Shown piece by piece: positions 6,424 to 11,010 of a stretch of DNA of 11,010 bases. The DNA comes from Bog-950 sp964423405 (GTDB lineage Bacteria > Bacteroidota > Bacteroidia > Chitinophagales > LD1). Within the stretch, counting starts at the first letter, position 1; each line of letters starts with the position of its first letter. The notes under the pieces are model-generated. The model was not told the DNA's origin. It did no database searches and saw nothing but the letters and a program-made list of their open reading frames with translations. A program made the translations under genes and the position numbers. The DNA is taken from positions 1 to 11,010 of the forward strand of contig CAYREY010000100.1 of NCBI GenBank assembly GCA_964423405.1, in the 5' to 3' direction.

Positions 6424-7503
6424 ATGAATATGGCTATACCTGCCAACATATATACCGGCGCTAATGCATTAAGTGCTTTGCAAAAATACCTGCGCACAAC
6501 ACTGTACACAGCTTTGTTTGTGCTGGCCGATGAGAACACCTATAAGCATTGCTATCCGTTGGTAAAGGGGATACTGCCACCTCATACCGTAATACGCATT
6601 AAAAGCGGCGAGAAAAATAAAACGCTGGATACCTGCACACAGATATGGGCTAAGCTAACCGCTGCCAATGCCGACCGTAAAGCATTGCTACTTAATTTGG
6701 GTGGTGGCGTAGTAGGCGATGTGGGTGGTTTTGCTGCCGGTTGTTATAAACGCGGTATACGGTTTGTAAATATGCCTACCACCTTACTGGCTATGGTAGA
6801 TGCCAGCGTGGGTGCCAAAACCGGTGTAGATTTTGAAGGGTTTAAAAACCAGATAGGTTTGTTTAACGACCCGGAAGCTGTGTTTATACATACCGGCTTT
6901 TTGCAAACCCTGCCTGCCCGCGAGTTGCGCGCTGGCTTTGCAGAGGTAATTAAGCATTATCTGATAGCCGATAAAAAGGCCTTTAATACATTGCTGAAAG
7001 CCACACTGGCCAGCGAGCGTTTTAACCTGTTGCAACAAACCGATTGGAACGCACTGGTAAAGAAAAATGTAGCCATTAAGGCAGGCATAGTAGCGGCCGA
7101 TAAATATGAAACAGGCCCGCGTAAGGGGCTTAACTTTGGCCATACCATTGGCCATGCGGTAGAAAGCTACTGCCTGGTGCAGGGTGAAAAGTTATTACAT
7201 GGCGAAGCGGTAGCCATAGGTATGATATGCGAAGCCTACATAAGCTGTGTAAAAGGCAGTTTGCGGCGTACCGAATATTTGCCCATATTACAGTTGATTG
7301 GTAAGGTTTACACCGGCCTGCCGCATATAGAACCAGATGCCATACCGGCTATACTTAAGCTAACCGGTAACGATAAAAAGAATGCTGCAGGGCAAAACCG
7401 GTTTACTTTACTTAACGGTATTGGTAACTTTTCGGTAGATAACAACGTTGAAGAAGAGACTATTATCAACTCATTAGAATACTATTCGCAGCTATCGCGC
7501 TAA
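6424..7503 (+). CDS. aroB: 3-dehydroquinate synthase
   Basis: Second enzyme of the shikimate pathway; converts DAHP to 3-dehydroquinate using NAD+ and a divalent metal, in the cytoplasm. With the start at 6424 it has 359 residues, the normal length. Motifs: SGEKNKT (61-67), NLGGGVVGDVGGF (91-103) binding NAD+, MPTTLLAMVDASVGAKTGVD (117-136) with the conserved Asp126 and Lys132, and the three metal ligands in GFAEVIKH (Glu174), FGHTIGH (His240) and LLHGEAVAIGM (His259). The active site is therefore complete. Start choice is uncertain: GTG at 6421, ATG at 6424 and ATG at 6430 (MAIPANIY) are all in frame with no Shine-Dalgarno; a -7-like box ending at 6421 makes GTG unlikely. It is followed after four bases by aroA, so the two are almost surely co-transcribed. 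Confidence 0.94.
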   Translation: MNMAIPANIYTGANALSALQKYLRTTLYTALFVLADENTYKHCYPLVKGILPPHTVIRIKSGEKNKTLDTCTQIWAKLTAANADRKALLLNLGGGVVGDVGGFAAGCYKRGIRFVNMPTTLLAMVDASVGAKTGVDFEGFKNQIGLFNDPEAVFIHTGFLQTLPARELRAGFAEVIKHYLIADKKAFNTLLKATLASERFNLLQQTDWNALVKKNVAIKAGIVAADKYETGPRKGLNFGHTIGHAVESYCLVQGEKLLHGEAVAIGMICEAYISCVKGSLRRTEYLPILQLIGKVYTGLPHIEPDAIPAILKLTGNDKKNAAGQNRFTLLNGIGNFSVDNNVEEETIINSLEYYSQLSR

Positions 7504-7507
7504 AAAT

Positions 7508-8734
7508 ATGCGGTTAACTCACCCCACAAAAAAAATAAGCACCCGTGTAACACTACCGGGCAGCAAAAGTGAGAGCAACCGTGCGTTGATATTAAATGCA
7601 CTTAGTGGCAACAAGCTGGCATTACAAAACCTTTCTACCGCACGCGATACACAAAACCTTGAAAAGATACTGGCCGCAGCCGCACCGGTAGCCGATGTAC
7701 TGGATGCCGGCACCAGCATGCGTTTTTTAACAGCGTATTATGCTGCCGCTAACCAACCGGTTACTATTACCGGCACGCCGCGTATGCAGCAGCGTCCCAT
7801 AGGCCCGCTGGTAAATGCACTTAGCGAAATGGGTTTCGATGTACGTTATGCGGCAAACGATGGTTACCCACCGGTAGAGATACACCCGATAAAAAGCCTT
7901 AGCCGGTTAGATGATGAAGTATTTATAGAGGGGAATGTGAGCAGCCAGTTTATTACGGCCCTGTTGCTGATAGCGCCTTTTTTACCCAACGGGCTGCGTA
8001 TTAATTTTACTACTGCATTAACTTCTCAACCATATATAGATATGACCCTTACCATGCTGCAAAAGCTGGGGGTAAACTATGTGTGGCAGGGCGAGGCTGT
8101 AACAGTGGCCCCGCTGCAAGGCGAAATACCTGTACAGCAAATGGTGATTGGTGCCGATTGGTCGGCGGCATCATACTGGTACTCGGTAGCTTTTTTGGCA
8201 GATGAGGCCGAGATATTTTTAGATGGCCTGTGCGACGACTGGAGCCAGGGCGACCGCGAGATAGCCAGTTGGATGAAACGCTTTGGTGTGCTGACCGAAT
8301 TTACTACCGATGGGGCATGGGTGCGCAAAACCAACGTAGGTTACCCTACCTTAATGAAGATGAACTTTACCAATAACCCCGACCTGGCACAAACTATTGT
8401 TGCCATGTTTGCGGCTAAAAATATTGTGTGTGGTGTATCGGGGGTAGATAGCCTGAAGATTAAAGAAACCGACCGGCTTACCGCTTTACAAAACGAACTG
8501 AAAAAAATGAACGTGGCGTTTGACTATGCCCCTATGTACGAGTTCTATCAGCTTAAAGGCAATTTTACATTGCCCACACAGCCTATACATACCTATGGCG
8601 ACCACCGCATGGCTATGTGTTTTGCACCGCTTGCTTTAATGGGTGCTATAGAAATAGAGCAGCCCGAAGTAGTAGAAAAATCGTACCCCACCTTTTGGAG
8701 CGATATGCAAAACGCAGGTTTTGTTATCGGTTAA
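7508..8734 (+). CDS. aroA: 3-phosphoshikimate 1-carboxyvinyltransferase (EPSP synthase)
   Basis: Sixth step of the shikimate pathway: transfers enolpyruvyl from PEP to shikimate-3-phosphate, cytoplasmic. The 408 residues are slightly fewer than E. coli's 427. Motifs: LPGSKSESNR (16-25; Lys20, Ser21, Arg25), DAGTSMRF (66-73), RMQQRPIGPL (92-101; Arg96), SSQ (145-147), NNPD (289-292; catalytic Asp292), KIKETDR (317-323; catalytic Glu320, Arg323), GDHRMAM (364-370; Arg367) and EKSYPTFW (390-397; Lys391). All substrate-binding and catalytic residues known from E. coli AroA have counterparts. Two differences stand out: N-A-G-T is D-A-G-T, and the residue matching E. coli Pro101 is Phe73. The start lies four bases after the aroB stop in an A-rich context with no Shine-Dalgarno. 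No strong terminator follows; a six-bp AT-only-type hairpin at 8732-8746 is too weak. Confidence 0.95.
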   Translation: MRLTHPTKKISTRVTLPGSKSESNRALILNALSGNKLALQNLSTARDTQNLEKILAAAAPVADVLDAGTSMRFLTAYYAAANQPVTITGTPRMQQRPIGPLVNALSEMGFDVRYAANDGYPPVEIHPIKSLSRLDDEVFIEGNVSSQFITALLLIAPFLPNGLRINFTTALTSQPYIDMTLTMLQKLGVNYVWQGEAVTVAPLQGEIPVQQMVIGADWSAASYWYSVAFLADEAEIFLDGLCDDWSQGDREIASWMKRFGVLTEFTTDGAWVRKTNVGYPTLMKMNFTNNPDLAQTIVAMFAAKNIVCGVSGVDSLKIKETDRLTALQNELKKMNVAFDYAPMYEFYQLKGNFTLPTQPIHTYGDHRMAMCFAPLALMGAIEIEQPEVVEKSYPTFWSDMQNAGFVIG

Positions 8735-8750
8735 TTGTTGCAATTATTTA

Positions 8751-8780
8751 TTGCCTCCACTCTAAAGAATTTATAATTTG
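8751..8780 (+). promoter_or_regulatory. Candidate acs promoter
   Basis: TTG at 8751-8753, 18 bp, then TATAATTTG at 8772-8780. The second box contains the TTTG of the Bacteroidota -7 element but with three rather than two bases after TA; it also resembles a classic TATAAT. It would give a leader of roughly 45-50 nt containing the palindrome at 8790-8807. Confidence 0.42.
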
Positions 8781-8789
8781 GTACAACCA

Positions 8790-8807
8790 ACTACAGCATG
8801 CTGTAGT
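8790..8807 (+). promoter_or_regulatory. 18-bp perfect palindrome in the acs leader, possible operator
   Basis: ACTACAGCATGCTGTAGT is identical to its own reverse complement. It lies 9 bp after the candidate -7 box and 25 bp before the acs start, a position where a dimeric repressor or activator could act on initiation, or where the mRNA could fold. No following T-tract is present, so it is not a terminator. The binding protein is unknown. Confidence 0.55.
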
Positions 8808-8832
8808 GACGTAACCGTATAAACAGCCGCAC

Positions 8833-10725
8833 ATGAAACAGATAAGCAACATACAGCAGTATTATGAAGAGTATAGCCGTAGCGTGAACGACCCTGAAGG
8901 TTTTTGGGGGGATGTAGCTGCCAACTTTACCTGGCAGAAAAAATGGGATAAGGTATTGCAGTGGGAATTTGATACACCGGTTATTAAATGGTTTGATGGT
9001 GCTAAGCTAAACCTGGCAGAGAACTGTCTGGACCGGCACCTGGCCGAACGCCCCGAACAGGTAGCATTGATATGGGAGCCGAACGATATAAACGAACCAT
9101 CGCGCAGTATTACTTACCGGCAGTTGCATGCCGAAGTTTGCCGCGTAGCCAACGGGCTGGTGAGTATAGGTGTAAAGAAATGCGACCGTGTATGTATATA
9201 CATGCCCATGGTGCTGGAAGGTGCCATAGCTATGCTGGCCTGCGCCCGTGTGGGTGCTATACACTCGGTGGTGTTTGCTGGTTTTTCTTCTAACTCTATA
9301 GTAGATAGAATTAACGATGCACAATGCAGCTATGTGCTTACGGCCGATGCCGTGTACCGTGGCGATAAGAAAGTAGAGCTTAAAAAGATTGTAGATGAAG
9401 CTTTGCAACAAACCCCATCGGTAAAACATTGTGTAGTGTTTAACCACCGCAGCACGGCTATAGATATGAAACCCGGCCGCGATATATGGTGGCACGATTT
9501 GGTAAGCAACATGCCTGCCGAACATAAAGCGGAGAGCATGGATGCCGAAGACCCCTTGTTTATTCTCTATACCTCGGGGTCTACCGGTAAGCCTAAAGGG
9601 GTGCTGCATACCACTGCCGGCTATATGGTGTACATTGGTTACACTTTTAAAAATGTGTTTAACTATAAAGATAAAGAAGTGTTTTTCTGCACCGCCGATA
9701 TAGGCTGGGTAACCGGCCACAGTTATCTGGTGTATGGCCCGCTGCTTAATGGTGCTACCTCTATCATATTCGAGGGCACACCGGTGTACCCCGACCACGG
9801 CCGTTTTTGGGATGTGGTAGATAAGCACAAGGTGAACATACTATACACCGCACCTACAGCCATCCGTTCGCTCGAAAAATTCGGCCCTGCTATATTCGAA
9901 AGTAAAGACCTGTCATCGTTGCGTGTGCTGGGCTCGGTAGGCGAACCTATAAACGAAGAAGCCTGGGAGTGGTACCACCACCATGTAGGTAAAGACCGCT
10001 GCCCGATAGTAGATACCTGGTGGCAAACCGAAACCGGTGGCATACTTATTTCGCCTATTGCTTATACCACGGTACTCAAACCTGCGTTTGCTACGTTTCC
10101 GTTACCGGGTGTGCAACCGGTGCTGATGGATGAGAAAGGCAACGAGATACCCGGCAACGGGGTAGAGGGTAACTTATGTATTAAGTTCCCCTGGCCGGGT
10201 ATGGCACGCAGTGTATATGGCGACCATGAGCGGTTTAAGAATACGTATTTCAATACCTACAAAGGCTACTACTTTACCGGCGATGGCTGCAAGCGCGACC
10301 ACGACGGCTACTATCGTATTACCGGCCGGGTAGATGATGTGGTGAACGTATCGGGCCACCGCATTGGCACCGGTGAACTGGAAGATGCTATTAACGAGCA
10401 CAACCTGGTAGTAGAATCTGCCGTGGTGGGTTACCCGCACGATGTAAAAGGGCAGGCGCTCTATGCCTTTGTTATCTGCCATGTAGATGATGTAGTATCG
10501 GAGGCTATTGAAAAAGAGATACGCGCTATTGTTGCCGACCGTATAGGCCCGTTTGCTAAGCCCGATAAAATACAGGTAGTACCCGGTTTGCCTAAAACAC
10601 GTAGTGGCAAAATTATGCGCCGCATATTGCGTAAAATAGCCGAAGGCGAAACCGCTAACCTGGGCGATACAACCACTTTGCTCGACCCTGCTGTGGTAGA
10701 TAAAATTGTGGCAGGCAGAAAGTAG
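8833..10725 (+). CDS. acs: Acetyl-CoA synthetase (AMP-forming)
   Basis: Adenylate-forming cytoplasmic enzyme making acetyl-CoA from acetate, ATP and CoA via acetyl-AMP, for acetate scavenging. The 630 residues are close to the usual 640-650. Motifs in order: DPEGFW (20-25); VVFAGFSSNSIVDRI (146-160), an Acs hallmark; the P-loop-like YTSGSTGKPKG (246-256); DTWWQTETGG (394-403), where the second Trp limits the acyl pocket and favours acetate over longer acids; YFTGDGCKRD (480-489); ITGRVDDVVNVSGHRIGTGE (496-515), the hinge and CoA loop; and KTRSGKIMRR (588-597) with Lys593, the lysine that is acetylated to switch off Acs in other bacteria. The start has no Shine-Dalgarno; the leader carries a perfect palindrome that may regulate it. 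Propionyl-CoA synthetase is the main alternative, but the TWWQTE pocket argues for acetate. No actP or pta-ack genes are nearby. Confidence 0.95.
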   Translation: MKQISNIQQYYEEYSRSVNDPEGFWGDVAANFTWQKKWDKVLQWEFDTPVIKWFDGAKLNLAENCLDRHLAERPEQVALIWEPNDINEPSRSITYRQLHAEVCRVANGLVSIGVKKCDRVCIYMPMVLEGAIAMLACARVGAIHSVVFAGFSSNSIVDRINDAQCSYVLTADAVYRGDKKVELKKIVDEALQQTPSVKHCVVFNHRSTAIDMKPGRDIWWHDLVSNMPAEHKAESMDAEDPLFILYTSGSTGKPKGVLHTTAGYMVYIGYTFKNVFNYKDKEVFFCTADIGWVTGHSYLVYGPLLNGATSIIFEGTPVYPDHGRFWDVVDKHKVNILYTAPTAIRSLEKFGPAIFESKDLSSLRVLGSVGEPINEEAWEWYHHHVGKDRCPIVDTWWQTETGGILISPIAYTTVLKPAFATFPLPGVQPVLMDEKGNEIPGNGVEGNLCIKFPWPGMARSVYGDHERFKNTYFNTYKGYYFTGDGCKRDHDGYYRITGRVDDVVNVSGHRIGTGELEDAINEHNLVVESAVVGYPHDVKGQALYAFVICHVDDVVSEAIEKEIRAIVADRIGPFAKPDKIQVVPGLPKTRSGKIMRRILRKIAEGETANLGDTTTLLDPAVVDKIVAGRK

Positions 10726-10738
10726 TTTGTTGCTGCAA

Positions 10739-10818
10739 CCTGAAAAGTGTTAACCCACCCCATGTTTAAGTAGTTGATTAGTAGGTTGATATGGAATTTT
10801 GATGTTAACCCACCCCCC
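10739..10818 (-). repeat. Paired-repeat element, copy 2 (inverted relative to copy 1)
   Basis: TGTTAACCCACCCC occurs at 10748-10761 and 10803-10816, the reverse complement of the boxes at 1307 and 1362, again exactly 55 bp apart. The 41-bp interval has the same length as in copy 1 but has clearly diverged, and many of its differences are transitions. Similarity extends a few bases past the outer box (CCTGAAAAG against CCTTAAAA). An AT-rich tract lies on the far side (10819-10853). The element starts about 14 bp past the acs stop; no intrinsic terminator is seen between. Confidence 0.8.
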
Positions 10819-10853
10819 TTATAATATATATTAATATAAATTATAATTTGTAG

Positions 10854-10878
10854 TTAGTAAAACAGGCTGTTTTACTAA
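10854..10878 (+). repeat. 25-bp near-perfect palindrome downstream of acs
   Basis: Two 12-base arms, TTAGTAAAACAG and CTGTTTTACTAA, are exact inverted repeats around a single central G. As RNA it could fold into an 11-bp stem with a 3-nt loop. It lies 128 bp past acs and 8 bp before the head-to-head REP-like pair. It could be a late terminator, although no T-run follows it on the plus strand, or an operator for a gene beyond the window. It is preceded by TTATAATTTG (10841-10850), the same decamer as in the acs promoter. Confidence 0.6.
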
Positions 10879-10886
10879 ATAGAAAG

Positions 10887-10921
10887 ATTGCTTCGTCGCA
10901 AAGCCTCCCCGCAATGACGAA
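10887..10921 (-). repeat. REP-like dispersed repeat, copy B (inverted)
   Basis: On the minus strand this reads TTCGTCATTGCGGGGAGG to GACGAAGCAAT, matching copy A at both ends, with the middle about 8 bp shorter. The conserved match extends a little outward (GTTCGTC at one end, AATCT at the other). Confidence 0.8.
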
Positions 10922-10982
10922 CAAATATAGTTTGCAGCTTATCTACCAATGTAAATACAATGTATCGCAGCAAAAGGGTCGA

Positions 10983-11010
10983 CGTCATTGCGAGGGGCGA
11001 GGCTCTGCGA
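10983..11010 (+). repeat. REP-like dispersed repeat, copy C, cut by window edge
   Basis: CGTCATTGCGAGG followed by GGCGAGGCTCTGCGA matches the left part of copies A and B; the right part (expected CGAAGCAAT) would lie beyond the window. It points toward copy B, so the two form a head-to-head pair about 61 bp apart. The spacer (10922-10982) holds no gene or other clear element. Confidence 0.7.

Noticed and set aside
8732..8746. Hairpin TAATTG/CAATTA after aroA as a terminator
   Set aside because: Six weak base pairs, overlapping the stop codon and with no T-run after it.
8617..8814. 65-codon plus-strand open frame overlapping the aroA end and acs leader
   Set aside because: Mostly out-of-frame aroA sequence; it runs through the acs promoter region and shows no domain or start signal.
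9007..9828. 273-codon open frame on the minus strand inside acs
   Set aside because: It is fully antisense to a well-conserved enzyme, its translation has no recognisable domain and is rich in Y, H and I as expected from a mirrored frame, and no promoter or start context supports it.
1306..10818. Composite mobile element bounded by the inverted paired repeats
   Set aside because: The enclosed ~9.5 kb are ordinary core genes with uniform codon use, no transposase or integrase is present and no target-site duplication is visible; dispersed intergenic repeats are the simpler reading.

Overview
The window reads as a stretch of core-metabolism chromosome from a member of the Bacteroidota, most likely the Chitinophagia/Sphingobacteriia side. 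Four things point there: protein signatures (the two-domain oligopeptide ABC ATPase, the 'DDQVHFREPG' dihydroorotase, the 'DAGTSMRF' EPSP synthase), the lack of Shine-Dalgarno sequences before the starts, several TAnnTTTG-like -7 boxes, and the dispersed repeats. Isoleucine is often encoded by ATA in all genes, and base composition looks even from gene to gene, so nothing suggests recent transfer of any gene. There is no rRNA or tRNA to fix the lineage.

Layout. (1) 1-1245 (+): type II NADH dehydrogenase, cut by the left edge. (2) 1246-1444: a paired-repeat element and a strong bidirectional terminator separating two convergent genes. (3) 1445-2800 (-): dihydroorotase. (4) 2801-2977: divergent promoter region with a short heptanucleotide array. 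(5) 2978-4774 (+): fused two-domain oligopeptide/dipeptide ABC ATPase, then a clear terminator. (6) 4906-6258 (+): succinate-semialdehyde-type aldehyde dehydrogenase with a -7 box almost touching its start codon. (7) 6259-6423: a REP-like repeat. (8) 6424-8734 (+): aroB and aroA, four bases apart, a shikimate-pathway operon. (9) 8735-8832: acs promoter region with an 18-bp perfect palindrome. (10) 8833-10725 (+): acetyl-CoA synthetase. (11) 10726-11010: no gene, but a second, inverted paired-repeat element, a 25-bp near-perfect palindrome and two head-to-head REP-like repeats, the last cut by the right edge.

The genes are housekeeping functions (respiratory NADH oxidation, pyrimidine synthesis, peptide uptake, aldehyde oxidation, aromatic amino-acid precursors, acetate activation). 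Only aroB-aroA looks like a real operon; the rest are single-gene units. I found no defence, mobile or secondary-metabolism system. The most unusual material is intergenic: a 14-bp motif used in pairs at a fixed 55-bp period at two loci near the ends of the window, the REP-like family with swapped half-sites, and two palindromes placed just after identical promoter-like decamers.
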